Source of the DNA: JBFXAF01 sp050184585
GTDB lineage: Bacteria; Pseudomonadota; Alphaproteobacteria; Rhizobiales; Rhizobiaceae
Reading direction: 5' to 3'
DNA: 64,000 bases
NCBI GenBank assembly: GCA_050184585.1
Contig: JBFXAF010000008.1
Span: 62,001-126,000, forward strand
This document shows positions 8,015-17,214 of the stretch, piece by piece (within the stretch, counting starts at the first letter, position 1; every line of letters begins with the position of its first letter). Made by a program: the position numbers and the translations under genes. The notes under the pieces are model-generated. The model saw nothing but the letters and a program-made list of their open reading frames with translations. It was not told the origin of the DNA and did no database searches.

Positions 8015-9442
8015 TCACATCTTCGGTCGCGTCTTCCTCCTGTCGTACCAGGCTCCCCGCGCCTCCTCGTAGGCCAGCCCGGCGCGGAACACGTCCTCGT
8101 CGCAATAGGTGCGGCCGACGATCTGCATGCCCGTCGGCACGCCGTTGCCCGCATGTCCCGTCGGCACCGAGAGCACAGGACAGCGGCTCATCGTGTTGAA
8201 GGGCGTGGTCATCACCCAGCCGAGGCTCGGATGCACCTCCCTGCCGTTGATCGTCACCGTATCGCGCGACTGGTCGTGATGCGCCGGCACCGCCGGCAGG
8301 GCGTTGGTCGGGCAGATGAAGACGTCGTACCGCTCCAGCAGCGGCCCGAGCGTCTCGTACATCCTGCCGGCGACTTCGAGGCTCGCGACGAAGTCGGTCG
8401 CCTTCGAACTCGCGCCCTCCTCGGCGAAACGGCGTGCGTAGCTCGTGAGATCGTCCGCGTGCTCCGGCAGGAAGCGCGAGAGGTATGCGCCGAAGAGGTG
8501 CTGAAGGTACTTCATTCCCGCCTCCAGCACCTCCGGTCCCCAGCCGAGATCGACCTCCTCGACCTTGGCGCCGAGCGAGCGGAAGACGTCGAGCGCCGCC
8601 AGCGTGTTCCTGCGCACGTCCGGGTCGACCTCGAAGGCCCCAAGGTCCATCGAATACGCGATTTTCCAGCCCTTGATAGGCCGGTATTTCGTCGGCAGTT
8701 CGATCTTCGGCCTGAGCGAGGCGATGTCGGTGGGATGCGGCCCGCACATGACGTTCTGGAGGAGAATCGCGTCCCTGACGGTGCGGGCCATCGGCCCGGT
8801 GTGGCAGTAGAAGTCGAGGTTGAAGGGCGGGTCGTCGGGGTTGCGGCCGTAGGGCGGCTTGTAGCCGACCACGCCGCAGGCCGAAGCCGGGATGCGGATC
8901 GAGCCGCCGATGTCGGAGCCGGTGCACAGCGCCGAGGTGCCGGCGGCGAGCGAGGCGCCCGAGCCGCCGGACGAGCCGCCCGGCGTCATCTCCGTGTTCC
9001 AGGGGTTGCGGGTGATGCCCCACAGCCTCGACCATGTGTATCCGGCGCAGGAGAACTCCGGCGTCGCCGTGCGGGCATGCACGATGCCGCCGGCCTTCAT
9101 GATCCGCTCGTTGTTCGGCGACGTGGTGTCGGCGACGAAATCCTTCATCAGCAGCGAGCCGCCGCTGGTCGGCTTGCCCTTGATGAAGCTCTCGTCCTTG
9201 ATTCCGACCGGCAGGCCTTCGAGCGGCCCCGTCTTCCTGCCCCTGGCGTATTTCGCCTCGGCCTTCCTCGCCAGCTCCAGCGCCTCGTCGAAATGCGTGT
9301 GCGTGAAGGCGTTGACGCTGTCCTTCAGCCTCTCGGAGCGGGCGATCACCGCCTTCATCAGCTCGACCGGCGAGAGCTTCTTCTTGCGGAACAGATTCAA
9401 CGCCTCGGAGGCCGGCAGGTAGCAGAGGTCGAGATCGCTCAT
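8015..9442 (-). CDS. amidase, amidase-signature family
   Basis: Hydrolyses a carboxamide. The Ser-cisSer-Lys triad is visible as K82 (VGIKDESF), S158 (GGSSGGSGAS) and S181 (GSDIGGSIRIPA). The protein is 475 aa, usual for the family. The frame is open much further upstream, but that stretch lies inside the neighbouring hydrolase; the start MSDLDLC at 9442 shares an ATGA overlap with the hydrolase stop at 9439, so the pair is translationally coupled. The substrate is unknown. Its position downstream of a polyamine-type importer hints at an amide or amine-derived compound. Confidence 0.88.
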   Translation of the reverse strand: MSDLDLCYLPASEALNLFRKKKLSPVELMKAVIARSERLKDSVNAFTHTHFDEALELARKAEAKYARGRKTGPLEGLPVGIKDESFIKGKPTSGGSLLMKDFVADTTSPNNERIMKAGGIVHARTATPEFSCAGYTWSRLWGITRNPWNTEMTPGGSSGGSGASLAAGTSALCTGSDIGGSIRIPASACGVVGYKPPYGRNPDDPPFNLDFYCHTGPMARTVRDAILLQNVMCGPHPTDIASLRPKIELPTKYRPIKGWKIAYSMDLGAFEVDPDVRRNTLAALDVFRSLGAKVEEVDLGWGPEVLEAGMKYLQHLFGAYLSRFLPEHADDLTSYARRFAEEGASSKATDFVASLEVAGRMYETLGPLLERYDVFICPTNALPAVPAHHDQSRDTVTINGREVHPSLGWVMTTPFNTMSRCPVLSVPTGHAGNGVPTGMQIVGRTYCDEDVFRAGLAYEEARGAWYDRRKTRPKM

Positions 9443-10635
9443 GAAAGCTCCCTTGCGATGGCGCGGATCGCCGCCAGCGTGGCGGCCGAGAACGGAACGC
9501 TGACGAAGTCCGGCCAGCTCGACAGCTTGACCGTCACCATGCGGTGCGAAAAGTCGATGTGGATCAACTGCCCGAAGACGCCCCGGCACATCAGGTTGCG
9601 CGAACGGGGATCCTCGATCCAGAACTGGTTGCGGTAGGAGGCTTCGGGCATCGAGGTGGAGAACTCCGGTCCGTGCCGGCCGCTGCGCGTCTCCTCGATC
9701 CAGCTTTCCGGAACGATGCCGCGCCCGCCGTCGAGGATGAGCTGGCCGAAGCGGCCGTAGTCCCTCAGCGTCGCGTTGAAGCCGCCGTCGGCCAGCGCAT
9801 AGCCCGCCGCGTCCACCGTGAAGCAGGCGCTCTCGTCCGTCCCGAGCTTCTGCCAAAGCTCCTTGGAAACGAGCTGCGGCAGCCGCCGGCCGGTGACGCG
9901 CTCCATGGCGAAGGCAAGAACGTCCGTCTCGATCGATCTGTATTCGAACGCTTCGCCATGCGGCCGCACCGTCTCTGTCAGCCCGAGGATCTGCTCCCAC
10001 ATATGCGCGGGCCAGCGGAACGCCGGATCGGTGCCCGGCGGCACCGGCTTCCAGCCGGACGCCACGTCGGTCTGGCCGACGTCCGAATAGGGGTCGGTGT
10101 ACTCCTCCGAATAGCGGACGCCGCTGGTCATATCGAGCGCGTGGCGGAGCGTGGCGCCGCGCCAGCCGGTCTTTTCCAGCTCCGGCAGGTAATCGGTGAC
10201 GAGCCTGTCCGGGTCCACCTCGCCCCTGCCCGCGAGGATGCCGAACACCGTCGCCGTGACCGACTTCGCCATCGACTGCGACAGGTGCAGCGTGCGCTCG
10301 CTCATGCCGTTGAAGTAGCGCTCGCAGGCGACCCTGCCGTCCTTCAGCACGAGGAAGGCGTCGGTGTAGGTCTCGTCCAGCAGGCCTGCGAGCGTGGTCT
10401 CGCCACCGTCCACGGCCGCGACGGCGAGCCCGTCGAGGTCGCGCTCCGCCCGCTCCAGCCGGCTGCGATGGCCGGTCCCGCGCCAGACTTCCGCCGTCGG
10501 CAGGATCTCGCGGATGTGCTGGAACGACCAGCGGTTCCAGGGCGGCCGGTCCCAGTCGAGCCGGGTCGGCCGCACCGCCGGCGGCGAGCCGCTCATGATC
10601 GGCGGGCGAGGCTCCGAGTTCCGGTAGGAGGTCAT
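9439..10635 (-). CDS. serine hydrolase, class C beta-lactamase fold (6-aminohexanoate-dimer hydrolase-like)
   Basis: A 398-aa protein of the beta-lactamase/transpeptidase-like hydrolase family. The nucleophile motif is SMAK, S121 and K124, followed by SVTATVFGILAGRGEVDPD. It lacks a signal peptide, so it is probably cytoplasmic, which suits NylB-type amide hydrolases and esterases rather than secreted beta-lactamases. It overlaps the amidase by four bases and lies downstream of potD with a palindromic repeat between. The true substrate cannot be read from sequence. Confidence 0.82.
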   Translation of the reverse strand: MTSYRNSEPRPPIMSGSPPAVRPTRLDWDRPPWNRWSFQHIREILPTAEVWRGTGHRSRLERAERDLDGLAVAAVDGGETTLAGLLDETYTDAFLVLKDGRVACERYFNGMSERTLHLSQSMAKSVTATVFGILAGRGEVDPDRLVTDYLPELEKTGWRGATLRHALDMTSGVRYSEEYTDPYSDVGQTDVASGWKPVPPGTDPAFRWPAHMWEQILGLTETVRPHGEAFEYRSIETDVLAFAMERVTGRRLPQLVSKELWQKLGTDESACFTVDAAGYALADGGFNATLRDYGRFGQLILDGGRGIVPESWIEETRSGRHGPEFSTSMPEASYRNQFWIEDPRSRNLMCRGVFGQLIHIDFSHRMVTVKLSSWPDFVSVPFSAATLAAIRAIARELS

Positions 10636-10646
10636 TCAGCGGCCCT

Positions 10647-10775
10647 TTCCTTCTCCCCGTTCACGGGGAGAAGGTGGCCCGAAGGACCGGATGAGGGGCA
10701 GCGCCTTCTGCTGAGATGTTCACGCCGCCCCTCATCAGCCTGCCGGCATCTTCTCCCCGCAAGCGGGGAGAAGAG
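10647..10775. repeat. palindromic intergenic repeat between potD and the serine hydrolase
   Basis: Contains two hairpins of the type CTTCTCCCCG...CGGGGAGAAG, at about 10650-10676 and 10750-10774, flanking a spacer with CCGGATGAGGGGCAGCG and its near reverse complement GCCGCCCCTCATC. It could act as a processing or stability element between potD and the hydrolase pair. It is a dispersed repeat type rather than a simple terminator, since no T-run follows. Confidence 0.65.
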
Positions 10776-10786
10776 CGCTGTCGTCA

Positions 10787-11815
10787 CTACTTCTGAATCT
10801 CGGTCCAGATCTTGGTGTAGAGTTCCTGCACGTCGGGCGCGCAGCGCAGCATGAATGCGCCCTTCTCGGAGAACTCCGCGGGCGTCACGATCTCCGGCGC
10901 CGTCTGCATCTGCGGGTCCATGAACTGCTCGGAACCCTTGATGCCGTTGGCGTATTTGGCGAAGTTCGAGATCAGGGCCGCGTTCTCCGGCGCCATGATG
11001 AAGTTGAGGAACAGCTTCGCGTTGTCGACGTTCTTGGCGTCCGCGAGGATCGCGGCATTGTCCATCCACAGCGGATAGCCTTCCTTCGGATAGCCGTAGT
11101 GGATCGTGTCCTTCTCGATCCGCATGCGCATCGAGGCGCCGTTCCAGTTGACGGTCGCGGCATAGTCGCCCTTGGCCATCGCTTCGATATTGCCGTAGTT
11201 CATCGATATCCACTTGGTCTTGGCCTCGACCAGCTTGTCGCGCACCTTCTTCAGCACCTCGAGGTCGCCGGTGCAGGGCTCGCCGCCCATGTAGGTGACG
11301 GCGAGATGCATCACGTCGGCCATCTCCGGCACGACGTTGATCTTGCCGGCCAGTTCCGCCGGCGGGTCGAGGAAGATGGCCGAGGTATTGATGTCGCCCT
11401 TGTAGACCGCGGTGTCGACCGACACGCCTGTCGAGCCCCACTGCCATGGCACGGTGTATTTGCGGCCCGGGTCGAACTCGACGTCGACCCAGCGCGGATC
11501 GACGTTTTTGAAGTTCTCCATCTGGTTCGGATTCGATTCGAGCAGCAGCCCCTCCTCGACCCAGATCTGCACGTAGGATGCGGAAGGCACGACGATGTCG
11601 TAGCCGTGGCCGCCCTGGCGGATCTTGCCGAGCGCCGTGTCGTTGGAATCATAGTCCGTGACGGTCACCTTGACGTTGTGGGCCTCCTCGAACTTCTTGA
11701 TCAGTTCCGGGGCTGTGTAGTTGCCCCAGTTGAAGATGTTGAGCTCGCCCTCGGCATGCGCCGTCGTGGCGAGCAACGCCGCGCCGAGCGCGGCAAGAAT
11801 CGTTCTGCTTTTCAT
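10787..11815 (-). CDS. potD: polyamine-type ABC transporter substrate-binding protein
   Basis: Periplasmic receptor of a spermidine/putrescine-type importer. A signal peptide with cleavage after TTAHA (about residue 21) is followed by the PotD-like start GELNIFNWGNYTAPELIKKFE. The family segments IVVPSASYVQIWVEEGLL, WQWGSTGVSVD and YGYPKEGYPLWMDN are visible. At 342 aa it is full length. It is the last of four transporter genes on this strand (potA, potB, potC, potD). Polyamine specificity is supported by the neighbouring acetylpolyamine and carbamoylputrescine hydrolases but is not proven. Confidence 0.9.
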   Translation of the reverse strand: MKSRTILAALGAALLATTAHAEGELNIFNWGNYTAPELIKKFEEAHNVKVTVTDYDSNDTALGKIRQGGHGYDIVVPSASYVQIWVEEGLLLESNPNQMENFKNVDPRWVDVEFDPGRKYTVPWQWGSTGVSVDTAVYKGDINTSAIFLDPPAELAGKINVVPEMADVMHLAVTYMGGEPCTGDLEVLKKVRDKLVEAKTKWISMNYGNIEAMAKGDYAATVNWNGASMRMRIEKDTIHYGYPKEGYPLWMDNAAILADAKNVDNAKLFLNFIMAPENAALISNFAKYANGIKGSEQFMDPQMQTAPEIVTPAEFSEKGAFMLRCAPDVQELYTKIWTEIQK

Positions 11816-11841
11816 GGTCCGCTTTCCTTCCTTTTTCGGCG

Positions 11842-12654
11842 CTACGTCCGCCGCCTGTTGATGAAGAAGAACAGTGTGACGATCAGCACCGAGATCGCGA
11901 GGAAGACGGTCGAGATCGCATTCATTTCGGGCGTCACGAGGCGCCTGAGCTGGCCGAGCATGTAGGTGGGGAGCGTATCCTGTCCGCCGGATTTGACAAA
12001 CTCGGTAATGACCACGTCATCCAGCGAGATGACGAAGGCGAGCATCAGGCCTGCCAGGATACCCGGCCACAGCAGGGGCAGCGTCACCCGGGTGAAGACC
12101 TTCCAGGGCGTCGCGTAAAGGTCGGAGGCCGCCGTCTCCAGGGTCAGGTCCATGCTTTCGAGCCGCGCCCGGATCGGCAGGTAGGCGAAGGGGATGCAGA
12201 AGGCCGTGTGGGCCGCGATCAGGTAGCCGAGGCCGGAGTAGCCGGTGGCGACCTTGATGCGCGCGAAGACGATCAGCAGCGCCACGGCCGTCACGATTTC
12301 GGGGATCATCAGCGGCTGGTTGATGAAGGCGTATTTGAACGTCAGGCCGCGATAGGGACGCGCGACGCGGGTGGTCGCGAGCGCCGCCATCGTCGCGGCG
12401 ACCGTGGCCACCACCGCTGCGACGGAGGCGATCTGCAGCGAGCGGATCGACGCCTCGATGACCCGTTCGTTGTTCCACGCCGCTTCGAACCAGCGCAGCG
12501 AAAATCCTTCCCAGACGGCGACCGACCGCCCCGCGTTGAACGCGAAGACCACGAGCGTCACGATCGGCAGGTAGAGAAGTCCGAAGCACAGCATCGCGAT
12601 CGTCGCGAAGCCGGGCTGGCGCTTGATGGCGAAGGTCTTAGGGCCTGTAATCAT
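11842..12654 (-). CDS. potC: ABC transporter permease, PotC type
   Basis: Inner-membrane permease of 270 aa with about six transmembrane segments. The EAA loop that contacts the ATPase is ETAASDLYATPWKVFTRVTLP. The ATG at 12654 lies inside the terminal inverted repeat of the MITE-like element at 12638-12910, so the first residues (MITGPK) are encoded by the element. A later in-frame ATG (IAMLCFG) would remove about half of the first membrane segment's approach, so the element-borne start is the better choice. I see no good ribosome binding site upstream, so translation may be weak. Confidence 0.88.
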   Translation of the reverse strand: MITGPKTFAIKRQPGFATIAMLCFGLLYLPIVTLVVFAFNAGRSVAVWEGFSLRWFEAAWNNERVIEASIRSLQIASVAAVVATVAATMAALATTRVARPYRGLTFKYAFINQPLMIPEIVTAVALLIVFARIKVATGYSGLGYLIAAHTAFCIPFAYLPIRARLESMDLTLETAASDLYATPWKVFTRVTLPLLWPGILAGLMLAFVISLDDVVITEFVKSGGQDTLPTYMLGQLRRLVTPEMNAISTVFLAISVLIVTLFFFINRRRT

Positions 12655-12910
12655 GATGGGTTTGAGGCGCGGTATGAGGCGAAATCGGTCAGGTCAAGGA
12701 GCGGAGCCGAAGGCGGAGTTGACCTCCGTCGAGGTTCCGCGACGCGGAGATGGCCGATTTCGGCCATACCCCTTCGGGGCGCGGCGGATTTCGGCCCCGG
12801 CTTCGTTGAACCTCCCTCGTGGTGATCAACACCACGTCGGTCGGTTCGCCTGCCCGAGACCGAAATCCGGCACGCGCCGCGCCCAAACCGATCATGATTA
12901 CAGGCCCTAA
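12638..12910. mobile_element. MITE-like element with 20-bp terminal inverted repeats, inserted between potB and potC
   Basis: TTAGGGCCTGTAATCATGAT at 12638-12657 and its exact reverse complement at 12891-12910 bound a 273-bp segment. The similarity continues imperfectly inward for about 15 bases. A TA sits at each end (12639-12640 and 12908-12909), as expected for a TA target duplication of IS630/Tc1-mariner-type elements. No open frame inside looks like a transposase, so it would be non-autonomous. It supplies the potB stop codon (TAG at 12907-12909) and the potC start codon. Confidence 0.72.
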
Positions 12911-13827
12911 CCATGCCGGCGCTCCGAGCCGGTGGCGTAACGGACATAGAAGAGCAGCGCGACCGTGACGATCACCGTGAGCGTCAGCGCCAGCGCCGCG
13001 CCAAGCGGCCAGTTGCGGCCGGCGCCGAATTGCAGCTCGATCAGGTTGCCGAGCATCATCTGCTTGCCGCCGCCGAGCACGCGCGGCGTGACGTAGGCGC
13101 CGAGCGAGGGGATGAAGACCAGGATCGAGCCCGCGATGATGCCGGGCTTCACCAGCGGGATGATGATGCGCCAAAGCACCTGGAACCGCGTGGCGTAGAG
13201 ATCGTAGCCGGCCTCGACGAGCCGGAAATCGATCTTCTCCATCGAGGCATAGAGCGGCAGCACCATCAGCGGCAGGTAGACATAGATCATGCCGATGGCG
13301 ATCGCCCAGTCGGTGTAGAGTATCTGGACCGGCGCATCGAGGATGCCGAGGCCGGTGAGCACCGAGTTGATGATGCCCTCGTTGCGGATCACCTCCATCA
13401 CCGCGAAGGTGCGGATCAGCAGGTTCGTCCAGAACGGAATCGTGATCAGGAAGAGCCAGAGAGCCTGGGTCTTCTCCGGTCGCGTGGCGATGAAATAGGC
13501 GGTGGGGAAGCCGAACAGCAGCGTCAGGATCGTCGTGGCGAGCGACAGGCGGACCGAGCGCAGGAATATCTGCAGATGCGCGTCGGCGATTCCCAGCGTC
13601 CCCTCGAAGATGTCGCGCTGAAAGAAGACCCCGACCCATGCGTCGATCGAGAAATCCCATCTGACGTCACCGTAAGGGCCGGGCGTCAGGAAGGAATAGA
13701 GCACGACGACCAGTAGCGGCCCGATACCGGCGAGGAAGATGATGACAAGCGCGGGGGTCGAGAGCAGCCAGCGGGAGCGGATGTCCGCCCTTTCGCGCTC
13801 TGCTGCGATCTCCGCGGCGGTCGCCAT
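12907..13827 (-). CDS. potB: ABC transporter permease, PotB type
   Basis: Inner-membrane permease of 306 aa with about six transmembrane segments and the EAA loop VEAGYDLYATRFQVLWRIIIPLVKPG. It begins four bases after the potA stop. The C-terminus ends at a TAG that is part of the inserted element's terminal repeat, so the original C-terminus may have been slightly different. The N-terminal stretch (about 20 residues) is hydrophilic and charged. Confidence 0.9.
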   Translation of the reverse strand: MATAAEIAAERERADIRSRWLLSTPALVIIFLAGIGPLLVVVLYSFLTPGPYGDVRWDFSIDAWVGVFFQRDIFEGTLGIADAHLQIFLRSVRLSLATTILTLLFGFPTAYFIATRPEKTQALWLFLITIPFWTNLLIRTFAVMEVIRNEGIINSVLTGLGILDAPVQILYTDWAIAIGMIYVYLPLMVLPLYASMEKIDFRLVEAGYDLYATRFQVLWRIIIPLVKPGIIAGSILVFIPSLGAYVTPRVLGGGKQMMLGNLIELQFGAGRNWPLGAALALTLTVIVTVALLFYVRYATGSERRHG

Positions 13828-13831
13828 CGCT

Positions 13832-14926
13832 CTAGTCCCTCAGGACCTGGGCCGAGTCGGCGCCCACCGCGACGCCGACGCGATCGCCGGCTCTGAAATC
13901 GGCTTCTGTGCCGCGCAGGTTCTGCTCCCGCACCGTGAAGGTCTCGCCGCCGTCGAGGCGGACATGGAAATGTGTGTCGGTGCCGAAATAGACGACGTTC
14001 TCCAGCATGCCCGTGAGCGTGGCCTTGCCCTTGACCAGACGCGCATGTTCGGGCCGCACGACCACCGTCACGCGCTCCCTTGGCGTGAAGCCTTCGGGCA
14101 CCGCGGCCGCCACGGTCTCGCCCGACGCGAGCCTGACCGTCACGCCCGAAACCGAAGTTCCCACGACCTCGGCGGTCAGGAAGTTCGTATCGCCGATGAA
14201 GTCGGCGACGAAGCGCTCCGCCGGACGGTCGTAGATGTCACGCGGGCTGCCGACCTGGAGGATCTTGCCAGCCGACATCACCGCGATCCGGTCGGACATC
14301 GTCAGCGCCTCCTCCTGGTCATGGGTGACGAAGACGAAGGTGATGCCCGTCTGGTTCTGGAGGCGCTTCAGTTCGATCTGCATCTCCTTGCGCAGCTTGA
14401 AATCGAGCGCCGAGAGCGGTTCGTCGAGCAGCAGCACCTTGGGCTGGGGGGCCAGCGCGCGGGCCAGCGCGACGCGCTGCTGCTGGCCGCCCGAGATTTG
14501 GCTGGTGCGCCGGTTCTTCAGCGCCTCCATGCGCACCAGCTTGAGCATCTGCTCGACGCGAGCCTCCGCTTCCGCCTTCGGCTTGCCGAGCATTTCGAGC
14601 CCGAAGCCGATATTGCCGGCGACGGTCATGTGCGGGAAAAGCGCGTAGCTTTGGAAGACGGTGTTGACCGGCCGCTTGTAGGGCGGCAGCGGCGCGATGT
14701 CGTCGCCGTAGAGAAGTATCTGGCCCTCGGTCGGGAAATCGAAGCCGGCGATCAGCCTCAGCAGCGTTGTCTTGCCGCAACCGGACGGTCCGAGCAGTGT
14801 GAAGAACTCGTTCTCGCGGATCGTGACGGAGACGTTGTCGAGGGCGGCAACCTTGCCTTCGCCGGAGCCGAAGATCTTGCTCACGCCGCGAACGTCGATG
14901 GCACTACGATCCGGTTTTTCCGGCAA
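13832..14926 (-). CDS. potA: ABC transporter ATP-binding protein, PotA type
   Basis: Cytoplasmic ATPase of 364 aa. Walker A is GPSGCGKTT, the signature is ISGGQQQRVALARAL, Walker B is VLLLDEPLSALD and the switch histidine is in FVTHDQEEALT. The C-terminal third is a TOBE-type regulatory domain (VVRPEHARLVKGKATL). It is the first gene of the importer operon; its promoter should lie in 14927-15130. Confidence 0.92.
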   Translation of the reverse strand: MPEKPDRSAIDVRGVSKIFGSGEGKVAALDNVSVTIRENEFFTLLGPSGCGKTTLLRLIAGFDFPTEGQILLYGDDIAPLPPYKRPVNTVFQSYALFPHMTVAGNIGFGLEMLGKPKAEAEARVEQMLKLVRMEALKNRRTSQISGGQQQRVALARALAPQPKVLLLDEPLSALDFKLRKEMQIELKRLQNQTGITFVFVTHDQEEALTMSDRIAVMSAGKILQVGSPRDIYDRPAERFVADFIGDTNFLTAEVVGTSVSGVTVRLASGETVAAAVPEGFTPRERVTVVVRPEHARLVKGKATLTGMLENVVYFGTDTHFHVRLDGGETFTVREQNLRGTEADFRAGDRVGVAVGADSAQVLRD

Positions 14927-15136
14927 GCAGCACGCCCCACTCTGGATGCCGCCTCTTGCGGGCGGCTTCGGATTTCCCGGATGTCAGCACAGGCCAACCG
15001 GATTCGCAACCGCGTTGAACCGGGATTCAATGCGGCGCTAGCACTTCCGCCTCTGCGAGCCAGATCATTCGGCATCTGCCTCAGCGATGGGCAGGGCAAT
15101 TGCGTATTGCCCCTCATCCGGCCGCTTCGCGGCCAC
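14927..15136. other. potA upstream region without a recognisable gene
   Basis: Part of a 482-base gap. I see no conserved protein or RNA here. It must carry the potA promoter on the minus strand, but no convincing -35/-10 pair stands out. The rest of the gap to 15408 is taken up mainly by two opposed copies of the RPE-like repeat. Confidence 0.5.
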
Positions 15137-15200
15137 GTTCAGGCATGGATCCCCGGGTCTCCGCGACGGCCTTCGGCCTGCTCCGCCCGAGGATGACGAA
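15137..15200 (-). repeat. RPE-like intergenic repeat, copy 4 (inverted)
   Basis: Reads GGCATGGATCCCCGGGTCT through CCCGAGGATGACGAATG on the plus strand, the inverse of copy 1. It faces copy 5 across a spacer of about 50 bases, so the pair can fold into a long hairpin. Confidence 0.75.
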
Positions 15201-15252
15201 TGTCAGGGGCGTTTCCGTCAATCTTCAGCGTTGGCGACTAGCGGAAACCTTA

Positions 15253-15326
15253 TCCACCTCGTCATTCTCAGGCGGAGCAGGAGCGTAGCTCCGTCGCGGA
15301 GACCCGAGGATCCATGCCTGAACTTC
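15253..15326 (+). repeat. RPE-like intergenic repeat, copy 5
   Basis: Same orientation as copy 1 but with a diverged centre (AGGAGCGTAGCTCCGTCG) that is itself a small palindrome. It ends with GGATCCATGCCTGAAC. It lies downstream of the YtcJ-type amidohydrolase gene. Confidence 0.72.
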
Positions 15327-15408
15327 AACACCGAACCTGCCGATCCGAAGTCAATCGAACATACGCCTCCGGTATGCAATCGCCATGCACGCAGGCGCCT
15401 CGCCCCGA

Positions 15409-17076
15409 TCACGCCTGATAGGTCACCCGCCCGCCACAGATCGTCGTCACCGGCACGACCGTCTCCAGCATGTTCGGATCGACCTTTTCGACATCCGCCG
15501 ACAGCACGACCAGATCGGCCAGATAGCCCGGTTTCAGCCGGCCCTTCCTGTCCTCGGCGAACTCCGCATAGGCGCCCTCGACCGTATAGCCCGCGATCGC
15601 TTCCATCAGCGAAAAACTCTGGTCCGGGTCGGTGCCGGCCCACGGCTTGCGCGTCACGGCCTGCTTGATGCCGGTGACCGGATTGATCGGCGAGACCGGC
15701 CAGTCGGACGCGAAGACGACATGCGCACCGGTGTCCTTGATGGTGCGCCACGCATAGGAGAACGGCCAGCGGGCGCGGCCGATGCGCGACACCGTCGGCT
15801 CGACGGGGAAGCCGCCGGGCACGCCGGGCGGATGCGGCGGCTGCATGGAAGCGATGACGCCGAGGTCCGCGAAGCGCGGGATGTCGTCCTTCGTCGTCAC
15901 CTCGATATGCTCGATGCGGTGGCGGCTGTCGCGGCGGCCGTTGGTCTTCTGCGCCGCCTCGTAGCCGTCGAGGACGGCCCGTACCGCGCCGTCGCCGATG
16001 GCATGCACGGCGATCTGGAGCCCGCGCCGGTCGATCTCGGTCGCCAGCTCGGCGAAGCGCTGCGGCGAGAACAGCGGCTCGCCGCGCCAGCCCGGCCGGT
16101 CGGCATAATCCTCCACCATCACCGCCGTCCAGGAATCCAGAACGCCGTCGTAGAAGACCTTGACCATGCCAGACGACAGCCAGTCCGACTGGTAGCGCTT
16201 CGCCATCATCGACGCCTTCTCCAGCGCGTCGAGTTCCATGAAGTTCTTGAAATGGAACGGGATCTGCGCGCGGCAGAGCAGCCGGCCCTCTTCCTGCAAC
16301 TCCGTCAGCAGTTCGAGCTGGTGCAAATTGCCGTCCATGTTGTGGATCGAGGTGATGCCGTGTTTCGCGCACCACTCGAGCCCGCGGAACATGATTGCCC
16401 GGTCGGACGCCTGCTCGGCGGCGGTCGGCCGCGGGTCCGGCTCGCCGCCGGTCGAGAGCCCGAGCCGCACCCTGCCCTCGCCCGCGAACGCTACCAGCGG
16501 CCCAAAAGCCTCGCCCTCGCGCAGTTCGCCCTCGGCCAGCCCGTCCGGACCCATGACGATCTCGTTGCCCGGCCCGAGTTGCCTGCCCTTCAGGAGGTCG
16601 GCCATCTCCAGGGCCTTCGTGTTCGCCCACATGGTGTGATGGTCGGGCGCGGCCATGACGAAGGGCCGGTCCGGGATGATGCGGTCGAGATGGTGGCGGG
16701 TGACGCGCTCGCCGTCAGAGATGATGGTGTAGTCCGCGCCCTGCGCCTGGAGCAACACCGCGTCGGGTCTGTCCGCCGCGAATGCCTTCACGGCCTTGCC
16801 GAGCGCGTCCAGCCCGTGGACCCCGGCGAGCTGCAGGTGATCCAGCTCCGCCGCGCCGGCGAAGAGATGCATGTGGGATTCGATGAAGCCCGGCAGCACC
16901 GAACCGCCGCCCGCGTCGATGGTCTTCGTCGCCGGTCCCGCGTGGTCGCGCACGCTCGCGCGGTCGCCGACCGCCACGATCCGCCCGTCCTTCACGGCGA
17001 CCGCCTCGGCGCGCGGATTGCCGTCGTCCATGGTCAGAATGCGGGCATTGGTGACGATCAGGTCGGCATTTGCCAT
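15409..17076 (-). CDS. YtcJ-type amidohydrolase
   Basis: Metal-dependent hydrolase of the amidohydrolase superfamily, 555 aa. Visible features are GGGSVLPGFIESHMHLF (HxH metal pair), QIAVHAIGDGAVRAVLDGYE, RIEHIEV, ASDWPVSPINP and a C-terminal beta-sandwich segment GYLADLVVLSADVEK. I start at ATG 17076 (MANADLIVTNARILTM) because AGGGGAG lies a few bases upstream; ATG 17109 is possible but adds only a charged leader. Members act on varied amides and enol ethers and the substrate is unknown. It is flanked by the polyamine importer and, divergently, two polyamine hydrolases. Confidence 0.85.
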   Translation of the reverse strand: MANADLIVTNARILTMDDGNPRAEAVAVKDGRIVAVGDRASVRDHAGPATKTIDAGGGSVLPGFIESHMHLFAGAAELDHLQLAGVHGLDALGKAVKAFAADRPDAVLLQAQGADYTIISDGERVTRHHLDRIIPDRPFVMAAPDHHTMWANTKALEMADLLKGRQLGPGNEIVMGPDGLAEGELREGEAFGPLVAFAGEGRVRLGLSTGGEPDPRPTAAEQASDRAIMFRGLEWCAKHGITSIHNMDGNLHQLELLTELQEEGRLLCRAQIPFHFKNFMELDALEKASMMAKRYQSDWLSSGMVKVFYDGVLDSWTAVMVEDYADRPGWRGEPLFSPQRFAELATEIDRRGLQIAVHAIGDGAVRAVLDGYEAAQKTNGRRDSRHRIEHIEVTTKDDIPRFADLGVIASMQPPHPPGVPGGFPVEPTVSRIGRARWPFSYAWRTIKDTGAHVVFASDWPVSPINPVTGIKQAVTRKPWAGTDPDQSFSLMEAIAGYTVEGAYAEFAEDRKGRLKPGYLADLVVLSADVEKVDPNMLETVVPVTTICGGRVTYQA

Positions 17077-17214
17077 GTCGGCTCCCCTCTTGCGTCCCAA
17101 GGCTAGCACCCGCCCTTCGCGCCGCGCCAGCCCCGCGCGTGGCGGCGGGTTGGTGCAGCGGCTTGCCCCCGCCGCGTCCCGCCGACTACGCTACCGAGAC
17201 CACGAGGGCTCCGC

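Noticed and set aside
9443..10000. Longer reading frame for the amidase starting at 10000
   Set aside because: The extra 186 residues lie inside the beta-lactamase-fold gene in another frame, and the family N-terminus starts at MSDLDLC with an ATGA overlap.
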